Positions 5,973 through 13,110 of a stretch of DNA of 13,242 nucleotides are shown in pieces. The position numbers and the translations under genes were made by a program. The notes beneath the pieces were generated by a model. That model did not search any database and had not been told where the DNA came from. It was given only the letters and a program-made list of their open reading frames with translations. The DNA lies in assembly GCA_900554315.1 (NCBI GenBank), contig USGP01000031.1, positions 1 through 13,242 of the forward strand, given 5' to 3'. Within the stretch, counting starts at the first letter, position 1, and each line of letters starts with the position of its first letter. This DNA comes from an uncultured Mycoplasmatota bacterium (GTDB lineage Bacteria; Bacillota_I; Bacilli_A; RF39; UBA660).

Positions 5973-6581
5973 ATGCAAGAAAAATTTATCTTTTATTATA
6001 GTGCCATGAAAGGTGGTAAAACGACTAGAATATTTCAAAAGATTCATGATTTAGAAGAAAATGGACAAAGTGTTATTGTTATAAAACCAGCAACAGATAC
6101 CAAAGGTGAAAAACAGATTATCAATCGAAAAAAAGAAAAAAGACCTGTAGATATTTTACTAGACAAAAAAGATAGTTTGTTTTCTGAAAAATATATTAAA
6201 AAGATTTGGTACTGCAATCATATATTAGTAGATGAAGCTCAATTTTTAGAGCCAAGTCAAGTAGAAGACTTATGGGAGATAAATAAAAAGACCAAAATAC
6301 CAGTAACTTGTTTTGGGTTAAAATCAAATTTTAAAGGAGAACTATTTCCAGGTTCTAATAGATTACTTGCTTTAGCAGATGAAATAATAGAGTTAGACAG
6401 TAATTCATTATGTATCTGTGGAGCACCAGCAAAATTTAATGCTAGGAAAGTAAATGGTACCTTTACCATGGAAGGAGATGAAATAGAAATTGATGGAAAG
6501 CACAAAGAGGTAGAATATGTACCACTTTGTGGAAGTTGCTTTTTTAAAGAAGTTTATAGTAAAGGAAGGAGAAAAGAATGA
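5973..6581 (+). CDS. tdk: thymidine kinase, TK1 type
   Basis: Phosphorylates thymidine to dTMP with ATP in the pyrimidine salvage pathway (cytosol, normally a tetramer). Of the 202 residues, the P-loop is YYSAMKGGKTT (9-18), the same variant as in the E. coli enzyme family. VDEAQFL (86-92) holds the catalytic Glu88. FGLKSNFKGELFPGS (114-128) is the lasso region over the base. A zinc site is formed by Cys147 and Cys149 (CICG) and Cys186 and Cys189 (CGSC). The frame is open back to ATG 5889, but that would place 28 Lys-rich residues inside the nrtR gene. ATG 5973 gives the normal length and begins one base after the nrtR stop. The gene overlaps the next start by ATGA. Confidence 0.92.
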   Translation: MQEKFIFYYSAMKGGKTTRIFQKIHDLEENGQSVIVIKPATDTKGEKQIINRKKEKRPVDILLDKKDSLFSEKYIKKIWYCNHILVDEAQFLEPSQVEDLWEINKKTKIPVTCFGLKSNFKGELFPGSNRLLALADEIIELDSNSLCICGAPAKFNARKVNGTFTMEGDEIEIDGKHKEVEYVPLCGSCFFKEVYSKGRRKE

Positions 6582-7690
6582 AACCTAAAAAGATAGTTTT
6601 AACAGGAGGTCCATGTGCAGGTAAAACAACATCTATACAAGCAATAGAAAAGGAATTTACTGAGAAAGGATACCAAGTATTAATTGTACCTGAGGCTGCT
6701 ACTATATTGATTAATAGTGGTATTCGTTGCTTTGGAAATTATGCATTAAGTAAATTAGACTTTCAAAGCCAAGTCATTACATTACAAATGACATTAGAAT
6801 CTTTAGCAGAAGAGACTGCTTCAAAAAGTGCTGCTCAAACGATTATATTGTGTGATAGAGGAGTATTAGATGATAAGGCCTATGTAACCAAAGAAGAATG
6901 GCAAAAAATATTAAGTCAGTTTGGTACTACAGACCTACAATTAATGAATCGTTATGATTTAGTTATTCACCTACGAACTGCAGCATTAGGAAAAGAAGAA
7001 TTCTATACTTTAGACAACAATAGTGCTAGAACAGAAACAAAAGAACAAGCGCGAGAGCAAGATAAAAAGACACTAGACTCCTGGTTAGGCCATGAAAAAT
7101 TAACTATCATAGGAAACGAAACATCCTTCGAAGAAAAAATAGGAAAAGTAATCAGAGAAATCTATCATAGTCTTTCCAAACCATATCCAATTCAAATCCA
7201 AAGAAAATACCTAGTAGAAAATATTGATTTAACCAAAATAGAAGAAATTAAATTAGTAAAACTAGATATTGAACAATACATGATGAAAAGTGGAAAAGTA
7301 GAATATATTTATAGAAAGACAGGAAAAGAAGATGACGTAAAATATACAGTCATTACTAAAATAGATACAGATATCAATAATGAAAGAATTACAACCCAAA
7401 GACAAATAACAGAAGAAGAATATAATAGATATTATCCTACAGAAGAAATTCCAATTAGAAAAACAAGATATTGTTTTGAATATCAAAATGAATATTTTCG
7501 TCTAGATATTTTTGAACATGGATTAAAAATGCTAGAAATAGAAATAACTTCACAAAATCAAGAGATTGTAATACCAGATTTTATTGATATAGAAAAAGAA
7601 GTAACAGCTGATAAACAATATCGAAATGGATCAATTTATAAAGCACTAAATTCTAAAGAAAAAGGAGTAGTAAAAACTAAGAAAAAGTAG
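6578..7690 (+). CDS. NadR/Ttd14-type P-loop kinase domain fused to a CYTH domain
   Basis: A 370-residue fusion. The N-terminal AAA_28 (NadR/Ttd14) P-loop domain (about 4-195) has Walker A GGPCAGKTT (10-18), a Walker B-like ILCDRGVLDD (90-99) and a lid region from Arg151 to His172 with the DSWLGH signature. In NadR this domain phosphorylates nicotinamide riboside. The C-terminal CYTH/triphosphatase-like domain (about 203-355) starts IQIQRKYLV (205-213) and has RLDIFEHGL (308-316) and EIEIT (320-324). The usual E-x-E-x-K metal motif reads Q206-x-Q208-x-K210, so triphosphatase catalysis is doubtful. The architecture matches Drosophila Ttd14. The substrate is unknown; a nucleoside or ribosylnicotinamide is suggested by neighbours nrtR and tdk. 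The ATGA overlap with tdk implies translational coupling, and GGAAGGAG lies upstream. Confidence 0.85.
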   Translation: MKPKKIVLTGGPCAGKTTSIQAIEKEFTEKGYQVLIVPEAATILINSGIRCFGNYALSKLDFQSQVITLQMTLESLAEETASKSAAQTIILCDRGVLDDKAYVTKEEWQKILSQFGTTDLQLMNRYDLVIHLRTAALGKEEFYTLDNNSARTETKEQAREQDKKTLDSWLGHEKLTIIGNETSFEEKIGKVIREIYHSLSKPYPIQIQRKYLVENIDLTKIEEIKLVKLDIEQYMMKSGKVEYIYRKTGKEDDVKYTVITKIDTDINNERITTQRQITEEEYNRYYPTEEIPIRKTRYCFEYQNEYFRLDIFEHGLKMLEIEITSQNQEIVIPDFIDIEKEVTADKQYRNGSIYKALNSKEKGVVKTKKK

Positions 7691-7696
7691 TATAAT
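7691..7696 (+). promoter_or_regulatory. possible -10 box before the CDF gene
   Basis: TATAAT follows directly after the preceding TAG stop, 26 bases before the CDF start codon. I find no -35 and no TG extension, so this is weak; the CDF gene may be expressed mainly by readthrough from the nrtR operon, since no terminator separates them. Confidence 0.3.
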
Positions 7697-7722
7697 GATA
7701 TGGCACAAAAGGAAGGGTAAAA

Positions 7723-8604
7723 ATGGATCGTTATAAACAAGCAAATAGAGCAAGTATTTTAGGAATAGTTGGAAATATTATATTACTTATTTTAAAAGCA
7801 TTCATAGGATTTTTAACAGGAAGTAGGGCTATGATTGCTGATGCTACCAATAGTGCAGGAGATATATTTTCTTCTTTTATGACTTTAATTGGTAATAAGA
7901 TTGCTTCTCGTCCATCAGACGAAGATCATAACTTAGGTCATGGAAAGGCTGAATATATTTATTCTTTATTAATTAGTATTGCTATGATGGTAATGGGGTT
8001 AACCGTTGCTATAGACTCCATAAAATCTTTAATTAATCAAGAAGAATTTACTTTTTCAATTTGGTTAGTTATTATCTGTATCATAACAATAATAACAAAG
8101 TTTGCATTATACATGTATACGAAAAAAATAGCTAAAAAATATAATAATTTATTAATGAAAGCAAACTGTATCGATCACAGAAATGACTGTATTGTAACAA
8201 CAGTAAACTTAATTGCTATTTTATTTGGGTATATAGGAATATATTTTATCGATGGTGTAGTAGGATTTATTATTTCCATTTGGATTATTATAACAGGAAT
8301 TTCTATTTTTAAAGAAAGCTATGACATTTTGATGGATAAATCTATGGATGAAAATACTAAGAAAAAAGTATATGAGATTGTTATGAGCCATGACAATGTC
8401 CTAGGAATGACAAACTTTCATTCTGCTCCAGTAGGATACCAATATCAAATCTTTTTTACCATTCAAGTAGATGGTAACCTAAAAACATTTGAAAGTCATA
8501 AAATTGCGAATCACTTGGAAAAAGAAGTAACAAAAAGTATGCCAGAAGTATTTTTAACCATTATTCATGTCGACCCAGTTACTGTCAATCGTAAGAAGAG
8601 ATAA
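7723..8604 (+). CDS. cation diffusion facilitator, probably Mn2+ exporter type
   Basis: A proton-coupled divalent metal exporter in the cytoplasmic membrane. Of the 293 residues, about six hydrophobic segments fall near 12-32, 36-57, 80-100, 112-132, 158-176 and 178-196. A cytosolic domain follows (about 205-290) with IHVDPV at 281-286. The metal site in TM2 reads ADATNSAGD (39-47), giving Asn43-xxx-Asp47, and in TM5 DHRND (151-155), giving Asp151-xxx-Asp155. Zinc CDFs have His in one of these pairs; the N/D plus D/D pattern matches the manganese group such as MntE, so Mn2+ is the likely substrate by inference. HGKAE (73-77) is the usual family motif. GGAAGGG precedes the ATG, and the stop lies in the terminator loop. 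It is 32 bases after the CYTH gene with no terminator between. Confidence 0.9.
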   Translation: MDRYKQANRASILGIVGNIILLILKAFIGFLTGSRAMIADATNSAGDIFSSFMTLIGNKIASRPSDEDHNLGHGKAEYIYSLLISIAMMVMGLTVAIDSIKSLINQEEFTFSIWLVIICIITIITKFALYMYTKKIAKKYNNLLMKANCIDHRNDCIVTTVNLIAILFGYIGIYFIDGVVGFIISIWIIITGISIFKESYDILMDKSMDENTKKKVYEIVMSHDNVLGMTNFHSAPVGYQYQIFFTIQVDGNLKTFESHKIANHLEKEVTKSMPEVFLTIIHVDPVTVNRKKR

Positions 8605-8616
8605 CTCTTCTTTTTT
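8593..8616 (+). terminator. intrinsic terminator after the CDF gene
   Basis: AAGAAGAG (8593-8600) pairs perfectly with CTCTTCTT (8605-8612) around the loop ATAA, which contains the gene's TAA stop. T residues run to 8616. Confidence 0.88.
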
Positions 8617-8636
8617 ATATACAAGTTTTTTAAAAA

Positions 8637-8645
8637 TGTTATAAT
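8637..8645 (+). promoter_or_regulatory. extended -10 promoter TGTTATAAT
   Basis: TGTTATAAT with no recognisable -35. The start would be near 8652, close to the ribosome site AAAGGAG (8651-8657), giving a very short leader. Confidence 0.6.
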
Positions 8646-8668
8646 AGAAGAAAGGAGCTTGAAGCAGT

Positions 8669-9373
8669 ATGAATCAAGAAAAAATAGGAAAATTCATTTT
8701 AGAACTACGAAAACAACATAATTTAACACAAAAAGAATTCGCAGATAAATTAAACGTAACTGCTCAAGCAGTTTCAAAATGGGAAAATGGTAGGGGAATA
8801 CCAGATATCGAAATTATGCATAAAATAAGCACAGAATTTCATGTAGAAATTGATAATATTATCAATGGAACAAAAGAAAAGAAAAATAAAAAAAAGAACA
8901 TAATGCTAATCATAATAAGTATTTTAATTTTTATCGTAATCTTACTAGGAATTGTACTATATACAATGAACCAAGAAGATTATAGTTTTACAGATGTAAC
9001 ATCGACTAGCAAAAAATTTAATGTCAGTGGAGTAGCTGCATATTCCAAAGATAAAAATTCTATCTATATATCAAACATTGAATATTTAGAAAAAGAAAAA
9101 GAAGAAAAATATGTAAGTATGGAGTGTATTTTATATGAAAGCCACGATAATTTAGAAGAAAAAGTATCTCAATGTGGATCATTAAAGGAAAAGAATATTC
9201 CACAGACTTTAACCGAATTATTAAAAAGTACAGAATTTAAAGTAGAAAATTTCTCTTGTACCAATAGTAATATTAAAAACAGTAATTTATACATTAGCAT
9301 TAATGCAAAAGATGAAAATAATAAAATAACAACTTATAAAATACCATTACAATTAACAGGTAGTTGTAACTAA
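8669..9373 (+). CDS. membrane-anchored XRE-family transcriptional regulator with a four-Cys extracytoplasmic domain
   Basis: A 234-residue single-pass protein. The N-terminal helix-turn-helix (about 6-65) has the canonical LTQKEFADKLNVTAQAVSKW (19-38) followed by ENGRGIPD. A Lys-rich linker (69-77) leads to one membrane segment (about 78-99), and the positive-inside rule puts the DNA-binding domain in the cytosol and residues 100-234 outside. I recognise no family for the outer domain, which has four cysteines (153, 169, 197, 233), enough for two disulfides. It may sense an extracytoplasmic or redox signal and act on nearby genes; that is inference. The gene has its own extended -10 promoter and is separated from the sulfotransferase by a strong terminator. 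Confidence 0.85.
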   Translation: MNQEKIGKFILELRKQHNLTQKEFADKLNVTAQAVSKWENGRGIPDIEIMHKISTEFHVEIDNIINGTKEKKNKKKNIMLIIISILIFIVILLGIVLYTMNQEDYSFTDVTSTSKKFNVSGVAAYSKDKNSIYISNIEYLEKEKEEKYVSMECILYESHDNLEEKVSQCGSLKEKNIPQTLTELLKSTEFKVENFSCTNSNIKNSNLYISINAKDENNKITTYKIPLQLTGSCN

Positions 9374-9414
9374 ACGCATCGTTTACTAAATTAAACGGTA
9401 CGTTTATTTTTTTT
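9371..9414 (+). terminator. strong terminator whose arms are each small palindromes
   Basis: TAAACGCATCGTTTA (9371-9385) pairs with TAAACGGTACGTTTA (9392-9406) around CTAAAT, with a single C-A mismatch, followed by eight T residues. Each arm is itself an inverted repeat, AAACG-N3-CGTTT, so the site also reads as two tandem operator-like elements. The gene's TAA stop is the base of the stem. Confidence 0.85.
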
Positions 9415-9455
9415 ATAAAGAAAAAGAGTTATACTGAAAAAAAGGAGAGAAAATT

Positions 9456-11429
9456 ATGGTAAAAAAGAAGATACAAAAGAAAAATACTAAGAAAAAATGG
9501 GTATTAGTAATTATAACTATAATCGTAATAGGAATAATCATATCACTTTTAATACTCAATCATAAATCAACAGAAACCAATCTTTTAGCAATAACACCAA
9601 GTCTAAGAACAGAACAAGAAAAATTAGAAAAGAATTATAATGCAGAAGGCTACACAATAGAAGATCCTAAAATAGTAGTAGATCCATACAATAATTCCCC
9701 ATTAACGGCATTAGTGATGTTTGAAACAAAAGAAGAGGTATCTCCAAAAGTAACCATTGAAGGAGAAGATGAATTAACCACTTATACACATACATTTGAA
9801 AAAACAAAAGAACATTATTTAGCAATATATGGACTATATCCAGACAAGAAAAATAAAGTAACAATTGAATATGGAAATACCAAAAAAGAAATTACAATTA
9901 CCACGAGCCCATTACCAGAAGATTTTATTCTACCAACATCAGTAGAAAAAGAAGAGGATAAATTAACGAATGATTTATATTTCTTTACACCATCTAGTGG
10001 TGGATATACTTGTGCTTATGATACCAATGGAGATGTAAGATGGTATTTATCTCACACTGCTACCTGGGAAATCAATCGTCTTGAAAATGGCCATTTGTTA
10101 GTAAGTACTGAAAGAGTAGTTAACCAACCATATTATTTGACAGGATTATATGAAATGGATATGTTAGGTAAAATATATGTGGAATATAGCTTGCCAGGAG
10201 GATACCATCACGATTACTTTGAAATGCCTAATGGTAATTTATTAGTCGCAAGTGATGACTTCAACAATGAAGCTGGAACAGTAGAGGATTATATTGTAGA
10301 ATTAGATAGAAAAACAGGAGATATTGTAAAAACAATAGACTTAAAAGATATTTTAAACATGGAAGATGGAAAAAGTGAAAATTGGGTAGAATATGACTGG
10401 TTCCATAATAATTCAGTTTGGTATGATGAGAAAACAAATTCCATTACATTATCTGGAAGACACCAAGACGCTGTAATTAATATTGATTATGATACAGAAC
10501 AATTAAATTGGATTATTGGAGATCCAACAAATTGGAGTGAAGAATACCAAAAATATTTCTTTACACCAGTAGGAAAAAATTTTGAATGGCAATGGAGTCA
10601 ACATGCCGCTATGATTACACCAGAAGGATATGTATTCATTTTTGATAATGGTAATAATAAATCTAAAATAAAGAAAGACTATGTTAGTGCAGAAGATAGC
10701 TATTCTAGAGGTGTAATGTACAAAATAGATACCAAAAAGATGACCATAGAACAAGTATGGGAATATGGAAAAGAAAGAGGTAGTGAATTTTATTCACCAT
10801 ATATTTCTGATGTTGATTATCTAGCAAAAGATCACTATATTGTTCACTCAGGAGGAATTGTTTACGTAGATGGTAAAAATTCTAATCAACCAGCAGGATT
10901 AGGGGGAGCAGACAAATTAGTAAATGACACTGTAGAAATTCTAGATGATGAAGTAATATTTGAAATAAAACTTTCAACTAACAATTATCGAGTAGAGAAA
11001 ATGCCTCTATATGGAAAAGATGAATATCAAAAAGAAACGCCAAAAGCAAAAGGAACTTTAGGAGAAACTAAAGTAGATAAAACAAGATTCGGTTTTATTA
11101 CCAATGCTAAAAAAATAGATAAAGAATATCAATCACATGATATCACTTTAACCAACGAAGAAGACAGATTAACAGTAAAAGGAAGATTTACTAGAGAAAC
11201 AGAAGTAAAAGTTATTTTATATCAAAATGGAAAAATAAAAGAATACAATGTTCCAATCAGTAAAAAACCATATACGGCTATGTGTGTAGATATCTTTACC
11301 GAAGAAGAAAATAAAAATGGAATTGTTGTTACAAAATACATAAATAAAGAAAATCTATCAGGAAAGTATTCCATTTATCTACAAATTAATGATACAATAT
11401 ATAAGACAGGAAAATACATAGAAGGGTAG
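9456..11429 (+). CDS. assT: arylsulfate sulfotransferase (ASST), membrane-anchored extracytoplasmic
   Basis: Transfers sulfate from one phenolic sulfate ester to another phenol through a sulfo-histidine, without PAPS. Of the 657 residues, a Lys-rich N-terminus and a hydrophobic segment (about 15-34) form an uncleaved-looking signal anchor. The ASST N-terminal beta domain spans about 45-155 and the beta-propeller about 170-520. Active-site candidates are HHDYFEMPNG (251-260), WFHNNS with His317, GRHQDAV with Arg335/His336, and SQHAAMITPEG (381-391), whose His383 aligns with the sulfated His of the E. coli enzyme by motif. FDNGNN (396-401) follows. The region after about 535 is a beta-rich C-terminal extension. 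Only two cysteines are present (186 and 610), so the short active-site disulfide known in E. coli ASST is absent. AAAGGAG precedes the ATG, and a CPHC protein follows 11 bases after the stop. Confidence 0.88.
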   Translation: MVKKKIQKKNTKKKWVLVIITIIVIGIIISLLILNHKSTETNLLAITPSLRTEQEKLEKNYNAEGYTIEDPKIVVDPYNNSPLTALVMFETKEEVSPKVTIEGEDELTTYTHTFEKTKEHYLAIYGLYPDKKNKVTIEYGNTKKEITITTSPLPEDFILPTSVEKEEDKLTNDLYFFTPSSGGYTCAYDTNGDVRWYLSHTATWEINRLENGHLLVSTERVVNQPYYLTGLYEMDMLGKIYVEYSLPGGYHHDYFEMPNGNLLVASDDFNNEAGTVEDYIVELDRKTGDIVKTIDLKDILNMEDGKSENWVEYDWFHNNSVWYDEKTNSITLSGRHQDAVINIDYDTEQLNWIIGDPTNWSEEYQKYFFTPVGKNFEWQWSQHAAMITPEGYVFIFDNGNNKSKIKKDYVSAEDSYSRGVMYKIDTKKMTIEQVWEYGKERGSEFYSPYISDVDYLAKDHYIVHSGGIVYVDGKNSNQPAGLGGADKLVNDTVEILDDEVIFEIKLSTNNYRVEKMPLYGKDEYQKETPKAKGTLGETKVDKTRFGFITNAKKIDKEYQSHDITLTNEEDRLTVKGRFTRETEVKVILYQNGKIKEYNVPISKKPYTAMCVDIFTEEENKNGIVVTKYINKENLSGKYSIYLQINDTIYKTGKYIEG

Positions 11430-11440
11430 GACAGTGAAGT

Positions 11441-11956
11441 ATGGCAAAGAATAATAAAAAAGAGACTACAGAAAAAACACAAAGTACAAATAAAAAAGAA
11501 ACATTATTTTTAATCATAGGAATCTGTATTATCATTGTGATTGCTGCAATTGCCTTAATAATAAGTGGAAACAAGCCTAAAGAAGTAAAAAGAATACTTA
11601 CAGAACAAACAGAAAAAGATATTAAACACAATGCTAAAAAATTAAATGTTTATTTATTCTATGGAGATGGTTGTCCACATTGTGAAGAACTAATTAATTT
11701 CTTAGATAATTTACCAGAAAAATATGATTCTTATTTTGATTTATATACTTTTGAAGTATGGTATAATCAAGATAATAGTGAGTTAATGGATAGTACATTA
11801 AAGAAATTAGATGAAACTCCATCTGGAGTACCATGTCTAATTGTAGGTGACCAAGTATTCTTTGGATATGATACTTCAATGGATACAGAATTGAAAAAAG
11901 CCATTAAAGATGAATATTTAAAAGCAGATCGCTTTGATATATTTGAACAAGAATAA
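11441..11956 (+). CDS. membrane-anchored thioredoxin-like thiol-disulfide oxidoreductase (CPHC)
   Basis: A 171-residue protein with a charged N-terminus (1-20), one membrane anchor (about 21-43) and an extracytoplasmic thioredoxin fold (about 66-165). The active site is CPHC at 78-81 within YLFYGDGCPHCEEL, the same dipeptide as in E. coli DsbA, which suggests an oxidant or isomerase rather than a reductase. The cis-Pro loop is SGVPCLIVGDQ (128-138), with an unusual extra Cys132 directly after cis-Pro131. Cys29 lies in the membrane segment. It is co-transcribed with the sulfotransferase (11-base gap), as dsbL/dsbI accompany assT in uropathogenic E. coli. No DsbB/DsbI/VKOR partner is in view. 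The ribosome site is weak. It ends just before a perfect terminator. Confidence 0.87.
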   Translation: MAKNNKKETTEKTQSTNKKETLFLIIGICIIIVIAAIALIISGNKPKEVKRILTEQTEKDIKHNAKKLNVYLFYGDGCPHCEELINFLDNLPEKYDSYFDLYTFEVWYNQDNSELMDSTLKKLDETPSGVPCLIVGDQVFFGYDTSMDTELKKAIKDEYLKADRFDIFEQE

Positions 11957-11961
11957 TAGAT

Positions 11962-11986
11962 AGCATGATGAAAATCATGCTTTTTT
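11962..11986 (+). terminator. intrinsic terminator with GAAA tetraloop after the assT unit
   Basis: AGCATGAT (11962-11969) pairs perfectly with ATCATGCT (11974-11981) around a GAAA loop, a stable GNRA type, and T residues run to 11986. Confidence 0.9.
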
Positions 11987-11987
11987 A

Positions 11988-11996
11988 TGTTATAAT
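11988..11996 (+). promoter_or_regulatory. extended -10 promoter TGTTATAAT
   Basis: TGTTATAAT starts two bases after the preceding terminator's T run. No -35 is visible at 16-18 bases. It would drive the two DUF5662 genes and the gene after them from about 12003. Confidence 0.62.
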
Positions 11997-12020
11997 TTGA
12001 ACTAGAAAGTAGGAAAACAT

Positions 12021-12563
12021 ATGCACGTAATAAAACATTTTATAACAATAACTTCTTATCGGTTTAGAGTAATGAAAAATTGTTTTAAGTGTGGCCTATA
12101 TTGGAGAGGGTTGACCCACGATTTATCAAAATATTCTCCAACTGAATTTATAGAAGGAGCTAAATATTATGTAGGAACCCGTTCTCCAATATCAGAATGT
12201 CGAAAGAAAACAGGAAAAAGTGAAGCTTGGTTACATCATAAAGGGAGAAATCCTCACCATCCAGAATATTGGATAGATGGAAAAGAAGAAATTATGATGC
12301 CATATAAATATGTAGTAGAAAGTGTCTGTGATAAAATAGCAGCAGGGCAAACTTATCATAAGAAAGATTACGATACTAGAGAACCATTAACCTTCTGGTA
12401 CAAGAAACTATCCACAACAAGAGTTCATCCCAAAACAGCAGATTTTTTTGAACATGTCTTAACCGATTTAGCTATTCATGGTGAAAATTATATTTTAAAT
12501 AAAAAATATATGCAAAATGCCTACCAAAAAATTTGTGGGCCGATTAAAAATAAGCGTTGGTAA
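12021..12563 (+). CDS. DUF5662-family protein, first of two tandem paralogs
   Basis: A 180-residue soluble protein that I recognise as DUF5662, common in Bacillota and of unknown function. The conserved core is GLYWRGLTHDLSKYSPTEF (25-43), SEAWLHHKGRNPHH (67-80), EYWID (82-86), MMPYKYVVE (92-100) and LTDLAIHGENY. The H33-D34 pair, the clustered His72, His73, His79 and His80, and Asp104 look like a metal site and recall HD-type hydrolases; that is inference only. It has six or so predicted helices and no membrane segment. AGTAGGAAA precedes the ATG. The stop is 15 bases before the second paralog's likely start. Some database entries for such proteins are labelled catalase, which nothing in this sequence supports. 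Confidence 0.82.
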   Translation: MHVIKHFITITSYRFRVMKNCFKCGLYWRGLTHDLSKYSPTEFIEGAKYYVGTRSPISECRKKTGKSEAWLHHKGRNPHHPEYWIDGKEEIMMPYKYVVESVCDKIAAGQTYHKKDYDTREPLTFWYKKLSTTRVHPKTADFFEHVLTDLAIHGENYILNKKYMQNAYQKICGPIKNKRW

Positions 12564-12578
12564 AAGAAAGTGATGTAT

Positions 12579-13103
12579 ATGCATATCCTAAAACATTTCA
12601 TGACTGTAACATCTCATAGAAGACGAGTTAGAAAACTTTGTTTTAAGTGTGGCCTATATTGGAGAGGCTTGACCCATGACTTATCAAAATATACCCCAAC
12701 TGAATTTATAGAAGGAGCCATCTTTTATAATGGAAAAGTATCCCCAATTACAAACGCCAGAAACCAAACAGGAAAAAGTCTAGCCTGTCTTCATCATCGA
12801 GGAAGAAATCCACATCATACAGAATACTGGATTGACAACAACAAACCGATTATGATGCCATACCAATATGCTGTAGAAAGTATCTGTGATAGAATTGCTG
12901 CAGGAAAAGGTTACCAAAAAGAAAAATACACCAATGCTCAACCATTACAGTATTGGCATAAAAAATTAGAAACTATTCAAGTAGATAAACGAACCAAAGA
13001 TTTTTTTGAACGAGTTTTAACTGACCTATCCATTCATGGAGAAGATTATATTTTAAACAAAAAATATATGAAAAAAACATACCAAGAAATATGTGGAAAG
13101 TAG
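12579..13103 (+). CDS. DUF5662-family protein, second tandem paralog
   Basis: A gapless alignment with the upstream paralog over about 172 residues gives roughly two-thirds identity by my count (about 57 differences). The HD and double-HH motifs are kept (GLTHDLSKYTPTEF, LHHRGRNPHH). Trp70 of the first copy is Cys here. The frame extends to GTG 12570 and ATG 12573, but ATG 12579 aligns exactly with the start of the first copy (MHILKHF against MHVIKHF) and has GAAAGTG 6-8 bases upstream, so I chose 12579. It lacks the short basic tail (PIKNKRW) of the first copy. Divergence in surface residues around a constant core suggests related but distinct substrates, or a heteromer. Confidence 0.82.
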   Translation: MHILKHFMTVTSHRRRVRKLCFKCGLYWRGLTHDLSKYTPTEFIEGAIFYNGKVSPITNARNQTGKSLACLHHRGRNPHHTEYWIDNNKPIMMPYQYAVESICDRIAAGKGYQKEKYTNAQPLQYWHKKLETIQVDKRTKDFFERVLTDLSIHGEDYILNKKYMKKTYQEICGK

Positions 13104-13110
13104 GATATAT

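Noticed and set aside
9667..11879. Several - strand frames of 60-85 codons opposite the sulfotransferase and thioredoxin genes (also 3915-4118, 5500-5838, 6257-6505, 7262-7486)
   Set aside because: They are hydrophobic shadow frames opposite strongly supported genes, without ribosome sites or recognisable domains.
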